DNA from: JAJEBT01 sp965221485
Lineage (GTDB): Bacteria > Pseudomonadota > Alphaproteobacteria > MPNO01 > UBA830
DNA: 64,000 nucleotides
Direction: 5' to 3'
Assembly (NCBI GenBank): GCA_965221485.1
Contig: OZ244893.1
Location: 3,906,001 to 3,970,000 of the forward strand
Part shown: positions 27,248 through 36,465 of the stretch, piece by piece
Layout of the letters: the number at the start of each line of letters is the position of its first letter
Numbering within the stretch: the stretch's first letter is position 1
Made by a program: the position numbers and the translations under genes
The notes under the pieces: model-generated
Seen by the model: only the letters and a program-made list of their open reading frames with translations
What the model was told of the DNA's origin: nothing
Databases searched by the model: none

Positions 27248-27377
27248 TGGGGTCGTCCGAATGGGTTCCGGGTACGGCGTTCACAAGAATACACGACCGG
27301 AGATCAATTTCATCGTCCCTGCCGGCATGCGAGCGGAACAATGGCATGAAAGGCTGTGCCCTGATTTCGGGGTTCAT

Positions 27378-29666
27378 ATGGCAAAGCGATCACCGACAGG
27401 GGCGCCGGGGAAACCCGGAATGACGGGAAGCACCGGTCCCTCATATCCGGCAGGTATTCGCACCGGCCGGCCAGGCAGGCGAAGCGGTGCGGCGTCAGAA
27501 GACAGCGAAGCGCTGGTCGGATGGATCGAAAGGGTCACCTTCCATAGCGAGGAGACAGGTTTTTGCGTTCTCCGGATCAATGCCCGGGGTCATCGCGACC
27601 TGGTGACCGTCGTGGGCCATGCAGCAACGATTTCGGTCGGAGAATGGGTCACAGCCTCGGGAAACTGGGTGAATGACCGTCAATACGGACTTCAGTTCAA
27701 GGCCCGGTTCCTGGCAGTTTCCGAACCTGCCACACAGGAGGGTATTGAGAAGTATCTCGGATCGGGCATGATCCGCGGGATTGGTCCGATCTATGCCAGG
27801 CGCCTGGTGCGTCGGTTCGGAACGGATGTCTTTGACATTATCGAGACACGACCGGCAAAACTTCGCGAGGTCGAGGGAATAGGCCCGAAACGCGCCGAGC
27901 AAATTATGGCAGCCTGGGCGGACCAGAAGGCCATCCGCGAAATCATGGTCTTTCTCCATCAACACGGTGTCGGGACTGCACGGGCCGTAAGGATCTACAA
28001 GACCTACGGTGTCGATGCGATACAGGTCATGAAGGAGAATCCGTATCAGCTTGCGGCTGACATCCGGGGTATTGGATTTCTTACCGCCGATCTTATTGCC
28101 GAGCGGCTTGGTATCGAAAAGCATGCAATGATCCGGGTGCGCGCGGGCATCCGGTTTGCCCTTTCCGAAGCCATGGGAGAGGGACATTGCGGTTTGCCCG
28201 TTACCGAACTTGAGGGGCTGGCGGTGCAACTGCTCGAGGTTCCGGATGAACTGGTTTCCATGGCACTGCGACAGGAACTGCAGGAAGGAACAGTGCAGGC
28301 AGATCGTGTCCGCGGTACGGCGTGTGTCTTTCTCAGTTCGCTTCATCGCGCAGAACAGGTGATTGCCAGGGAACTGAGGCGGATCGCTTCCGGATCGCTG
28401 TCATGGCCTGAAATTGACGCCGAGAAGGCCTTGCCCTGGGTGGAAACCCGAACCGGATACAAGCTGGCAGAAGCCCAGTCGCAAGCGGTAAGAGTGACCC
28501 TGAAATCCAAGGTGACCGTGATCACGGGAGGGCCCGGTGTCGGCAAGACCACAATTGTCGATGCCATCCTCAGGATCTTGCGGGCAAAGAAGGTAACGGT
28601 TCTGTTCTGTGCGCCGACAGGTCGAGCCGCAAAACGGCTTTCGGAAACCACCGGTATGGAAGCGAAAACCATTCATCGGCTCCTCGAGTTTGATCCGGTC
28701 ACCGCGCGATTTCGGCGCAGCGAGGATCATCCGCTGGAGTGCGATCTTCTGGTCGTCGATGAAAGTTCGATGGTCGACGTAATGCTTATGCAGTCTCTGG
28801 TCCGGGCCGTGGCTGACCATACCGCGCTTCTGCTGGTGGGTGATGTGGACCAGCTTCCTTCGGTGGGTCCTGGTCAGGTCTTGTCCGACATCATCCAGTC
28901 ACGTGTTTTTCCGGTCGCTCGTCTCACCGAGATATTTCGTCAGGCGGCCGAGAGCCGCATCGTGACCAACGCACATCGCATCAATGCAGGGGAGATGCCG
29001 CTGCCCGGCCTCTCGGCAGAAGCGAGCGACTTCTATCTTGTTCGCGCCGAAGAACCCGAGATTGCGGTTGCACGCATTCTGACCCTTGTCAGTGAACGGA
29101 TACCAGAACGGTTCGGTCTTGATCCTGTCAAGGATGTCCAGGTTCTTTGCCCCATGAACCGCGGAAGTGTCGGCGCCCGGTCTCTGAATATTGAACTTCA
29201 GAGGACTCTCAACCCGAACCCGGGTCCGAGTATCGAGCGGTTCGGATTCGCTTATGCCCCGGGCGACAAGGTGATGCAGATCGAAAACGACTATGACAAG
29301 GATGTCTATAACGGTGATATTGGCACAGTCGCGACTGTTGATCCGGAGGAGGGGGAGCTGTCTGCCCGGTTTGATGGACGGCTCGTTGCTTACGGCTTCG
29401 GAGAACTTGACACGCTCGTTCCGGCCTATGCGACCACCATCCACAAGAGCCAGGGGTCTGAATACCCTGCTGTGGTCATTCCGCTCCTGACCCAGCACTA
29501 CACCATGCTCCAGCGGAACCTGCTCTATACCGGAGTTACCCGTGGACGGAAACTTGTTGTTCTGGTCGGTCAGCACAAGGCCGTTGCAATTGCTGTGAAC
29601 AACGTTACCAGCAAGCGTCGCTGGTCCCGGCTTGACGAGTGTTTGGGAACAGAATTCCGGACGTGA
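27378..29666 (+). CDS. recD2: RecD2-like ATP-dependent DNA helicase
   Basis: A 5'-3' SF1B helicase of the RecD2 type. After an N-terminal OB-like domain (VGWIERVTFHSEETGFCVLRI) and helix-hairpin-helix repeats (IRGIGPIYARRLVRRFG, VEGIGPKRAEQIM), the Walker A motif GGPGVGKTTI lies near residue 383. The Walker B-like segment LLVVDESSMVD, GDVDQLPSVGPGQVL, and the late motif YATTIHKSQGSEYPAVVIP are all present. Such proteins act in repair outside RecBCD. The start is uncertain: ATG 27378 gives about 762 residues; earlier starts at 27234 or 27261 add sequence that overlaps the divergent repair gene and lacks homology. Confidence 0.87.
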   Translation: MAKRSPTGAPGKPGMTGSTGPSYPAGIRTGRPGRRSGAASEDSEALVGWIERVTFHSEETGFCVLRINARGHRDLVTVVGHAATISVGEWVTASGNWVNDRQYGLQFKARFLAVSEPATQEGIEKYLGSGMIRGIGPIYARRLVRRFGTDVFDIIETRPAKLREVEGIGPKRAEQIMAAWADQKAIREIMVFLHQHGVGTARAVRIYKTYGVDAIQVMKENPYQLAADIRGIGFLTADLIAERLGIEKHAMIRVRAGIRFALSEAMGEGHCGLPVTELEGLAVQLLEVPDELVSMALRQELQEGTVQADRVRGTACVFLSSLHRAEQVIARELRRIASGSLSWPEIDAEKALPWVETRTGYKLAEAQSQAVRVTLKSKVTVITGGPGVGKTTIVDAILRILRAKKVTVLFCAPTGRAAKRLSETTGMEAKTIHRLLEFDPVTARFRRSEDHPLECDLLVVDESSMVDVMLMQSLVRAVADHTALLLVGDVDQLPSVGPGQVLSDIIQSRVFPVARLTEIFRQAAESRIVTNAHRINAGEMPLPGLSAEASDFYLVRAEEPEIAVARILTLVSERIPERFGLDPVKDVQVLCPMNRGSVGARSLNIELQRTLNPNPGPSIERFGFAYAPGDKVMQIENDYDKDVYNGDIGTVATVDPEEGELSARFDGRLVAYGFGELDTLVPAYATTIHKSQGSEYPAVVIPLLTQHYTMLQRNLLYTGVTRGRKLVVLVGQHKAVAIAVNNVTSKRRWSRLDECLGTEFRT

Positions 29667-29850
29667 CCGGAGACAGAGGATCATGGCGGCGGCCAAGCCT
29701 TGCCGCAACCGGCCGACGGCAGGTTCCGGTCGGGAGGAACCGGGGGTAATGAAGCAAGCCCCTTGCCGGCGTTCAGTCTCGCCGTCATGGACTGTTACGT
29801 GATACAGTCAGGCAAACATGACGCTGTCGACAGAACGAGAGGGGGGTGCC

Positions 29851-30918
29851 ATGGCGGTGAACGGATTCAAGGTATTTGACGGAGATGGCCATGTCCTCGA
29901 GAAGGACCAGGAACTCGCCCAATACTATGAGGGCGAATACAAGGACCTGAAGATCTTCGAGACGTTCGGCATCTGGCCCAGCCTTGACGGCTGGGCTCGC
30001 GGATTCATCATGGCGAGCGAAGATAGGGGACGAAAATATACCCATACCGATGCCGATGTCTGGCGTGAGATGCTCGAGTTGATCGGTGCCGATGGAACAG
30101 TCCTTTATCCGACAGCGGGGCTTGCTTGTGGACTGATTTCCGACGTGAAATGGGCGTCAGCAACGGCCACCGCGTACAACAATTGGCTGGAAGATCGGTA
30201 TACCAGCCAGGATGAACGCTTTTTCGGAGCCGGGTTGCTTGCTGTGCAGGACCCTGCTTCTGCGGCCCGAGAAATCGAGCGATGCGCCCGGGAACGTGTC
30301 CGTTTTCCTGCTGTGACCATGCCAACCCAGACCTACACCGGAAAGACCTATGGCGACGAGTTTTTCTGGCCTATCTTCGAGGCAGCTGAAGCTCACGGGA
30401 TGCCTATTGCCCTGCATGGCGCTCCCAGCCGCGGGCTGGGTTTCGACCATTTTTCGGAATTTGTGAAAGTTCATGCGCTCGAACATCCCTTTCCCCTGAT
30501 GATCCAGCTGACGGACATCATATTTTCGGGGGTCTTTGACCGCTTTCCCGGACTGCGGATCGCGTTTCTCGAAGGAGGGTGTGGATGGGTGCCGTTCATG
30601 ATGGATCGGCTCGACTACGAGTACGATTCCCTGTTTGGTGTTGGCGCGCGGGAACGGCTCAGGAAACGCCCCTCGGACTATATGCGTGACGGCGACAATT
30701 TCTGGGTGGCGATGGAACTTGGAGAGTCTGCGCTCAAATACGCGATCGACGCCATGGGTCCTGATCGCATCCTCTATGCATCGGACTATCCGCATGAACC
30801 GACCGAGGAAGACCTGACGACGGAGTTGCCCGAATTCCTGTCCAGCAACGAATATTCTGACGACGTCAAGCGGAAGCTGGTGCATGACAACATGATCAGC
30901 TTCTACAATCTGAACTGA
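29851..30918 (+). CDS. Amidohydrolase (metal-dependent hydrolase/decarboxylase)
   Basis: A 355-residue TIM-barrel protein of the amidohydrolase-2 family, related to aminocarboxymuconate-semialdehyde decarboxylase. The N-terminal metal region reads FDGDGHVLEKDQELA, a D-G-H variant of the usual HxH. Other expected motifs are IALHGAP, LEGGCGWVPFMMDRLDYEYD and the C-terminal YASDYPHEP with the metal-ligand aspartate. Start ATG 29851 follows a purine-rich GAGAGGGGGG; an earlier ATG at 29818 is not supported. Monocistronic by spacing. The substrate is probably an aromatic or keto-acid derivative, which is inference. Confidence 0.83.
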   Translation: MAVNGFKVFDGDGHVLEKDQELAQYYEGEYKDLKIFETFGIWPSLDGWARGFIMASEDRGRKYTHTDADVWREMLELIGADGTVLYPTAGLACGLISDVKWASATATAYNNWLEDRYTSQDERFFGAGLLAVQDPASAAREIERCARERVRFPAVTMPTQTYTGKTYGDEFFWPIFEAAEAHGMPIALHGAPSRGLGFDHFSEFVKVHALEHPFPLMIQLTDIIFSGVFDRFPGLRIAFLEGGCGWVPFMMDRLDYEYDSLFGVGARERLRKRPSDYMRDGDNFWVAMELGESALKYAIDAMGPDRILYASDYPHEPTEEDLTTELPEFLSSNEYSDDVKRKLVHDNMISFYNLN

Positions 30919-31374
30919 CAATACAGGTATGCGGGATCCATACTTTGGATTCCTGGCCGCTCAGGTTCCTTTGCTCCGCGGCAAGGCGAATCCGTTCCGT
31001 TCAGGACGCTGAACCGAATACCGCCAGCCCTCCGTCACCGAAGCGGAATTATTCCCGGCTCCGTTGCGTTCCATTGTCAACGACATGCCCGGGAGGGACG
31101 GCGATGTCTGGTCGTCAGGACAGGAAAATTCACCAGGGAGCGGTGTCCTGAAACCCTGCTCTGATGCGGCTGGAAGATAATCCGTCGATCAACCGGCTCC
31201 TCTACGCAATCGACAGTACAGGGTCCACAGACTCTTGACGGTTGTGGTAATCGCTGATAATTTCGCGACGCTTATCCATTCTATCCGGAAATGCGGGACG
31301 TCGGTCGGCGCGGGTGCGCTCACTGGCGCGTTCGGCGTTCGGCCCTGGAAACACGAGAGACAGGTGTCCGTGGC
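30919..31374. other. Long intergenic leader region before ffh
   Basis: About 455 bp without a convincing gene. It should contain the promoter of the ffh-rpsP-rimM-trmD-rplS operon; one promoter-like pair at 31235-31261 is listed separately. No tRNA or known RNA fold was recognised. Confidence 0.45.
31235..31261 (+). promoter_or_regulatory. Sigma70-like promoter candidate for the ffh operon
   Basis: TTGACG and GATAAT hexamers are separated by 15 bp, about 115 bp before the ffh start. Both hexamers match five of six consensus bases, but the spacing is shorter than the ideal 17. Confidence 0.3.
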
Positions 31375-32739
31375 ATGTTTGAAGGACTGACAAACCGTTT
31401 CGGAGATATTTTCGATCGCCTGCGAAAGCGTGGTGTTCTCTCCGAGGACGATGTCAACAGCACCATGCGGGAAATCCGCGTCGCACTGCTGGAAGCTGAC
31501 GTTGCCCTCCCGGTCGTTCGCGACTTCATTGAGGTCGTCAAGGCCCGGGCAGTCGGGGACGAGGTCCTGCGGTCTGTGACCCCGGGGCAGCAGGTTGTCA
31601 AGATCGTCAATGATCAACTTGTGGAGATGCTGGGCCCGGAAAGCCAGGACCTTCAGGTCCGTGCCGCTCCTCCGGCTGCTCTCCTGATGGTAGGCCTTCA
31701 GGGTTCGGGTAAGACCACTACAACAGCGAAAATTGGCCGCCATCTGCAGACCAGTCAGGGAAAGCGGGTCATGATGGCGTCTCTCGACATCCATCGACCA
31801 GCCGCACAACAGCAGCTTGCTGTTCTCGGCGAACAGGCATCGGTCGACACGTTACCCATCATTGCCCTCGAAACACCTCGCCAGATTGCAAAGCGGGCCA
31901 TGGATGCCGCCCGTAAACAGGGATATGACGTTGTCATCCTTGACACGGCAGGCCGACTGCATGTCGACGATGAACTGATGGACGAGGTTGTCCAGGTTCG
32001 CGACGCTGTCAATCCGGCCGAAATCCTCCTCGTTGCCGACGCGCTGACAGGCCAGGATGCCGTGAATGTCGCCACGGCATTCAATGAACGCCTGTCCCTG
32101 ACCGGTATCGTGCTGACCCGCATCGACGGTGATGCCCGGGGAGGGGCCGCGCTTTCCATGAAAGCCGTGACCGGCACACCCATCAGGCTGCTCGGGACCG
32201 GAGAAAAGCTGGATGCAATTGAACCGTTTCACCCGGACCGTCTGGCTTCCAGAATTCTCGGAATGGGTGATGTGGTCAGTCTCGTCGAACAGGCACAGGA
32301 AACTGTCGCCGAGGAAGAAAACGAGGCACTGCTCAGGAAGATGCGGTCGGGCCAGCTTGATCTCGAGGATTACGCAAGGCAGATCAGGCAGATGCGAAAG
32401 CTGGGCGGTTTTTCGAGGATCATGGACCTGATGCCGGGCGCAAGAAAGGCACGCCAGATGATGAAGGGGGCCAATATCGATGACGGAATGCTGGGTCGTC
32501 AGGAAGCGATCATTTCGTCCATGACGCCAATCGAGAGACAACGCCCCGAAATCATCAAGGCCTCCCGGAAACGCCGCATCGCAGCAGGCTCCGGCGTGGC
32601 CGTTCAGGACGTCAACGCACTGCTTAAGCAGTTTCGGAACTTCACGAAGGTGACCAAGATGATGAAGAAGCAGGGCCTGCTCCAGGGTGGTTTTCCGCAA
32701 CAGGGGATTCCTTCGAATCCCGGCTTTCACCTCAGATAG
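31375..32739 (+). CDS. ffh: Signal recognition particle protein Ffh
   Basis: A 454-residue GTPase that binds signal sequences and 4.5S RNA and targets ribosomes to the membrane with FtsY. The N-domain starts MFEGLTNRFGDIFDRLRKRG. The G domain has GLQGSGKTTTTAKIG near residue 107, DTAGRLHVD and TRIDGDARGGAALS. The methionine-rich M domain follows (IMDLMPGARKARQMMKG and ITKMMKKQGLLQGG-like end). The ATG at 31375 matches the conserved family N terminus; the open frame upstream is spurious. It is followed by rpsP, rimM, trmD and rplS in the conserved order. Confidence 0.96.
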   Translation: MFEGLTNRFGDIFDRLRKRGVLSEDDVNSTMREIRVALLEADVALPVVRDFIEVVKARAVGDEVLRSVTPGQQVVKIVNDQLVEMLGPESQDLQVRAAPPAALLMVGLQGSGKTTTTAKIGRHLQTSQGKRVMMASLDIHRPAAQQQLAVLGEQASVDTLPIIALETPRQIAKRAMDAARKQGYDVVILDTAGRLHVDDELMDEVVQVRDAVNPAEILLVADALTGQDAVNVATAFNERLSLTGIVLTRIDGDARGGAALSMKAVTGTPIRLLGTGEKLDAIEPFHPDRLASRILGMGDVVSLVEQAQETVAEEENEALLRKMRSGQLDLEDYARQIRQMRKLGGFSRIMDLMPGARKARQMMKGANIDDGMLGRQEAIISSMTPIERQRPEIIKASRKRRIAAGSGVAVQDVNALLKQFRNFTKVTKMMKKQGLLQGGFPQQGIPSNPGFHLR

Positions 32740-32759
32740 AACGGCCCGAAAACTGATCA

Positions 32760-32780
32760 GGGCCGCATGAACTGCGGCCC
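32760..32780 (+). terminator. Hairpin between ffh and rpsP
   Basis: A perfect 7-bp GGGCCGC/GCGGCCC stem with a 7-nt loop, without a T run. It may adjust S16 expression relative to Ffh or end part of the transcripts. Confidence 0.4.
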
Positions 32781-32816
32781 CCGACGCGTTAACAGGACTG
32801 GAGGAACCAGCACCAG

Positions 32817-33161
32817 ATGTCACTCAAGATGAGACTGTCGCGCGGTGGTGCCAAGAAGCGCCCCTATTACCGAATTGTTGTTGCCGACTCCCGTATGCCT
32901 CGGGACGGACGCTTCATCGAGCGGGTCGGAACCTACAATCCGATGCTGCCACAGGAGCATCCCGATCGCGTCAGGTTGTTCGAGGATCGGGTCCGCCACT
33001 GGCTTGGTGAAGGGGCCAAGCCGTCGGAACGGGTTGCCCGCTTTCTCGGTCAGGCCAATATCATTCCGATGCCCGAGATCCGGGAAACCCCGAAGAAGAG
33101 TGCACCTGGCGCCAAGGCGCTGGAACGGATGAAAGAGGCCGAAGAGGCCGGCAGTGCCTGA
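32817..33161 (+). CDS. rpsP: 30S ribosomal protein S16
   Basis: A 114-residue protein of the small ribosomal subunit, needed for 30S assembly. The N-terminal MSLKMRLSRGGAKKRPYYRIVVADSRMPRDGRFIERVGTYNP is the conserved S16 signature. The C-terminal extension beyond about residue 85, rich in charged residues, is typical of alphaproteobacteria. GGAGG lies about 11 bp before the ATG. It is the first of four translation-related genes with RimM, TrmD and L19. Confidence 0.96.
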   Translation: MSLKMRLSRGGAKKRPYYRIVVADSRMPRDGRFIERVGTYNPMLPQEHPDRVRLFEDRVRHWLGEGAKPSERVARFLGQANIIPMPEIRETPKKSAPGAKALERMKEAEEAGSA

Positions 33162-33176
33162 TGAGCCTGACACGCG

Positions 33177-33827
33177 ATGGGAGCCACTGGCGTTAACGGG
33201 AACTGGCGAGGTGTGAAACCGACCACCCGCACAGCGGACCCGGCAGGCGCAGCGGTTGCATCGAGCGTCGCCGTTCCGGGGGCGGCAGAACCGGATCGGG
33301 TGTGCGTCGGTGCCGTCGCCGGAGCACATGGTCTTCGAGGCGCTTTACGGATCAAGAGCTTTACGGAAGATCCGGCCGATATCGCCGCTTATGGTCCGGT
33401 TTCAGATGAAACCCGGGACCATATGTTCGAGATCCGGGTTTCGGCAATCCGGAACGGGATTGTGATTGCCGAGTTTGCCGGGGTCGACAACCGTGACGCG
33501 GCCGAGGGACTCAAGGGAATGCGGCTGTATGTCGAGAGGACGGCGCTGCCGCCGCCGGATCAGGATGAGTACTACCACGCTGACCTCTTGGGGCTGGCAG
33601 CGGTGGGAACGAAAGGTGAAATCGTGGGAACGGTCACTGCGATCATACCCGCGGGCGAGTCCGAGGTTCTGGAAATTGATCGGGGCCCCGGTGTGCAGAC
33701 ACTGTTGCTGCCGTTCACGGCGGAAGCGGTGCACGATGTTGATGTGAAGGGTGGACGGATCGCTATCGAGATACCGCCCGGGGATGAAGGCGATGACAAG
33801 GGCCTTCGGAAGGAAATGGAAGGTTAG
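33177..33827 (+). CDS. rimM: Ribosome maturation factor RimM
   Basis: Binds S19 and helps mature the 30S head. The conserved N-terminal domain starts late, at about residue 40 (RVCVGAVAGAHGLRGALRIKSFTEDP). The PRC-barrel domain follows (YYHADLLGLAAVGTKGEIVGTVTAI). The first 38 residues are an Ala/Thr/Pro-rich stretch with no homology, so the true start may be further in, though no better ribosome site with ATG is present. The gene lies 15 bp after rpsP, and trmD starts immediately after its stop. Confidence 0.9.
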   Translation: MGATGVNGNWRGVKPTTRTADPAGAAVASSVAVPGAAEPDRVCVGAVAGAHGLRGALRIKSFTEDPADIAAYGPVSDETRDHMFEIRVSAIRNGIVIAEFAGVDNRDAAEGLKGMRLYVERTALPPPDQDEYYHADLLGLAAVGTKGEIVGTVTAIIPAGESEVLEIDRGPGVQTLLLPFTAEAVHDVDVKGGRIAIEIPPGDEGDDKGLRKEMEG

Positions 33828-33828
33828 T

Positions 33829-34584
33829 GTGGGCGCACAGGTAACAGACCAGCAGGAAGCAACATGGACAGCCCGGGTGCTGACCCTGTTTCCCGACATG
33901 TTTCCGGGTCCGCTCCGGTTTTCGCTGGCGGGGAAGGCCCTTCAGGCCGGTGTTTGGGCGCTGGAGCCCGTCGACGTCCGCGATTTTGCCTGCGATCGTC
34001 ATGGCACTGTCGATGACGCTCCGTTCGGAGGCGGTCCGGGGATGGTCATGCGCGCCGATGTTCTCGATGCGGCTATCGTCGGGACGGCCCTGCCGGCAGC
34101 GCCGCTGATTTTTCTGACTCCGCGGGGAACTCCGCTTACCCAGGCGCGGGTCAGGGCGCTGGCTGAAGGGCCCGGTGTCACCTTGCTCTGCGGGCGTTAC
34201 GAAGGGATCGACCAGAGGGTGCTCGATGCCAGGAATATCGAGGAAATCAGTCTGGGTGATTTCATACTGTCCGGAGGTGAGCCTGCGGCAATCGCCCTGA
34301 TCGACGCCTGCGTGCGGTTGCTGCCGGGTGTCATCGGAGACGAGGCGGCCCTGGATGAGGAGAGCTTTACCGGAGACCTTCTCGAGTACCCCCATTACAC
34401 GCGGCCAGCCGTGTGGAGTGGACGCAGGGTGCCGGAGGTTCTCCTGTCGGGACATCACCAGCGCATTGTGGAGTGGCGCCGGCAGCAGGCCGAGCAAATC
34501 ACTCTGCAAAGAAGGCCGGATCTCTGGGATCGGTACGAGCAGTCTTGCGAGCAAGAAAGGGAAGCGTGTCATGAACCTGATTGA
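33829..34584 (+). CDS. trmD: tRNA (guanine-N1-)-methyltransferase TrmD
   Basis: Methylates G37 of tRNAs with a 3' neighbouring G, using SAM bound in a trefoil-knot fold. Conserved segments include VLTLFPDMFPGPL, DDAPFGGGPGMVM, LLCGRYEGIDQRVLDAR and EISLGDFILSGGEPAAIALIDACVRLLPGV. The GTG at 33829, one base after the rimM stop and preceded by a GGAAATGGAAGG region, gives 251 residues. An in-frame ATG upstream lies inside rimM and is rejected. It overlaps rplS by 14 bp. Confidence 0.95.
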   Translation: MGAQVTDQQEATWTARVLTLFPDMFPGPLRFSLAGKALQAGVWALEPVDVRDFACDRHGTVDDAPFGGGPGMVMRADVLDAAIVGTALPAAPLIFLTPRGTPLTQARVRALAEGPGVTLLCGRYEGIDQRVLDARNIEEISLGDFILSGGEPAAIALIDACVRLLPGVIGDEAALDEESFTGDLLEYPHYTRPAVWSGRRVPEVLLSGHHQRIVEWRRQQAEQITLQRRPDLWDRYEQSCEQEREACHEPD

Positions 34585-34996
34585 GCAGATCGAGCGGGAA
34601 GAAATCACCCGCCTTGAGGCCGAGCGGCCGGTCCCCGAGTTTTCGCCGGGTGACACCGTCCGGGTCCATTTCCGTGTGGTTGAAGGCAATCGCGAACGCG
34701 TTCAGGTTTATGAAGGTGTGGTTATCGCGCGGTCCAGCAAGGGACTGAATTCTGCCTTCACGGTGCGCAAGATTTCTTATGGTGAAGGCGTTGAACGGGT
34801 GTTTCCGCTCTACAGCCCGCGCATTGAGAAAATCGAGGTGGCGCGGCGCGGCGCGGTAAGGCGGGCCAAGCTTTACTATCTGCGCGAACGCCGCGGAAAA
34901 CGGGCCCGTATCGCGGAAAAGGTCGATTATCGGCCACAGGAGGCGCCCGTCGCTGGTGGCGAAGATGACACGCAGCCGACGGATCCGCAGTGCTGA
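34571..34996 (+). CDS. rplS: 50S ribosomal protein L19
   Basis: A 141-residue protein of the large subunit at the 30S-50S interface. The sequence MNLIEQIEREEITRLEAERPVPEFSPGDTVRVHFRVVEGNRERVQVYEGVVIARSSKGLNSAFTVRKISYGEGVERVFPLYSPRI is the complete L19 core, followed by an acidic/polar tail longer than in E. coli. It starts inside the end of trmD (14-bp overlap), so it is translationally coupled. The N-terminal long open frame read through from trmD is spurious. Confidence 0.96.
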   Translation: MNLIEQIEREEITRLEAERPVPEFSPGDTVRVHFRVVEGNRERVQVYEGVVIARSSKGLNSAFTVRKISYGEGVERVFPLYSPRIEKIEVARRGAVRRAKLYYLRERRGKRARIAEKVDYRPQEAPVAGGEDDTQPTDPQC

Positions 34997-35034
34997 AGAA
35001 GGCTGCGTCAGGACACTGACCGGGGAGGGAAAAC

Positions 35035-36456
35035 ATGGCCGGGCCGAAAACACTGTACGACAAGATCTGGGAGGCTCATCTCGTCGACGAGAGGGATGAC
35101 GGGACCTGCATTCTTTATATCGATCGCCAGATCATCCATGAAATCACAAGCGCCCAGGCGTTTGACGGTTTGCGGGAGAATGGCCGTCGGGTGCGGGTGC
35201 CGGACGCCCAGTTGCTGGTTGCCGATCATAACGTGCCGACCAAGGGCCGGGCCAAGGGCATCGAGAATGAGGAGTCCCGGATCCAGATCGAGCTTCTCCA
35301 GAAGAATGCCAGGGAATTCGGACTCCCCTATATCGAACTGCTCGATGTGCGTCAGGGAATTGTGCATGTCATCGGACCCGAACAGGGTTTCACACAGCCG
35401 GGTCTGACCATGGTTTGCGGCGATTCCCACACTGCGACGCATGGTGCGCTGGGTGCCCTGGCATTCGGCATCGGGACATCGGAGGTGGAGCATGTTCTCG
35501 CGACCCAGACGCTGTTGCAAAAGCGCAGCCGCAACATGCGTGTTTCCATCAATGGTGAACCGGGCCCCGGCGTGACCGCGAAGGACATGATCCTGGCCTT
35601 GATCGGCAAGATCGGTACGGCAGGAGGTACCGGCTGCGTGATCGAATATGCGGGTTCTGCCATCGAAAACCTATCGGTTGAAGGCCGAATGACCGTCTGC
35701 AACATGTCGATCGAAGCCGGTGCCAGAGCGGGCCTTGTTGCTCCCGATCAGAAAGTCTTTGACTACCTGCAAGGGCGTCCGATGGCTCCAAAGGGTGCTG
35801 CCTGGGAACAGGCGGTTGCCTACTGGAAAACACTGACTTCGGATGACGATGCCCGCTACGATATCGATGTCAGCATGTTGGCCGAGGAAATTGAACCGCA
35901 GGTGTCCTGGGGGACCAGCCCCGAGATGGTGGTTCCGGTGGGCGGATCCGTTCCGGATCCGGCCGAGGTCGATGACGAGGCAAAGCGCAAGACCCTTGAA
36001 AGCGCGCTGGAATATATGGGTCTGGAACCCGGTCAGAGACTGTCCGACATTCACGTCGACAAGGTGTTTATCGGTTCCTGTACCAATTCGCGAATTGAGG
36101 ATCTGCGAGCCGCCGCGGCTGTGGCGAGAGGACGTCAGGTTGCTGATTCCGTCTATGCCATGATCGTTCCCGGTTCTGGTCTCGTAAAGGAGCAGGCCGA
36201 AGCCGAGGGCCTCGACAAGATCTTCACGGAGGCCGGTTTTGACTGGCGTGAACCAGGCTGTTCGATGTGTCTCGGGATGAACGGAGATATGCTCCAGCCC
36301 GGAGAACGGTCGGCCTCGACCTCGAACCGGAACTTCCAGGGCCGCCAGGGACCTGGCGGTCGCACGCATCTGGTAAGCCCGGCGATGGCAGCCGCCGCTG
36401 CGGTTGCGGGACATTTTGTTGATGTGCGCGAGCTGGGGCTGGACTCGATCGACTAG
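35035..36456 (+). CDS. leuC: 3-isopropylmalate dehydratase large subunit LeuC
   Basis: Together with LeuD it isomerises 2-isopropylmalate to 3-isopropylmalate in leucine synthesis, using a 4Fe-4S cluster. Cluster cysteines are visible in VFIGSCTNSRIEDLRAAA and GCSMCLGMNGD. The substrate-binding segment VCGDSHTATHGALGALAFGIGTSEVEHVLATQTL is intact. At 473 residues it is the bacterial LeuC length. It starts with ATG 35035 after GGGGAGGGAAAAC, 38 bp from rplS. leuD follows after 9 bp and leuB after 36 bp. Confidence 0.96.
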   Translation: MAGPKTLYDKIWEAHLVDERDDGTCILYIDRQIIHEITSAQAFDGLRENGRRVRVPDAQLLVADHNVPTKGRAKGIENEESRIQIELLQKNAREFGLPYIELLDVRQGIVHVIGPEQGFTQPGLTMVCGDSHTATHGALGALAFGIGTSEVEHVLATQTLLQKRSRNMRVSINGEPGPGVTAKDMILALIGKIGTAGGTGCVIEYAGSAIENLSVEGRMTVCNMSIEAGARAGLVAPDQKVFDYLQGRPMAPKGAAWEQAVAYWKTLTSDDDARYDIDVSMLAEEIEPQVSWGTSPEMVVPVGGSVPDPAEVDDEAKRKTLESALEYMGLEPGQRLSDIHVDKVFIGSCTNSRIEDLRAAAAVARGRQVADSVYAMIVPGSGLVKEQAEAEGLDKIFTEAGFDWREPGCSMCLGMNGDMLQPGERSASTSNRNFQGRQGPGGRTHLVSPAMAAAAAVAGHFVDVRELGLDSID

Positions 36457-36465
36457 GAGGCCGTC

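Noticed and set aside
32701..32735. A TTCGAATCC T-loop-like sequence that suggested a tRNA
   Set aside because: It lies inside the 3' end of ffh, and there is no acceptor, D or anticodon arm around it.
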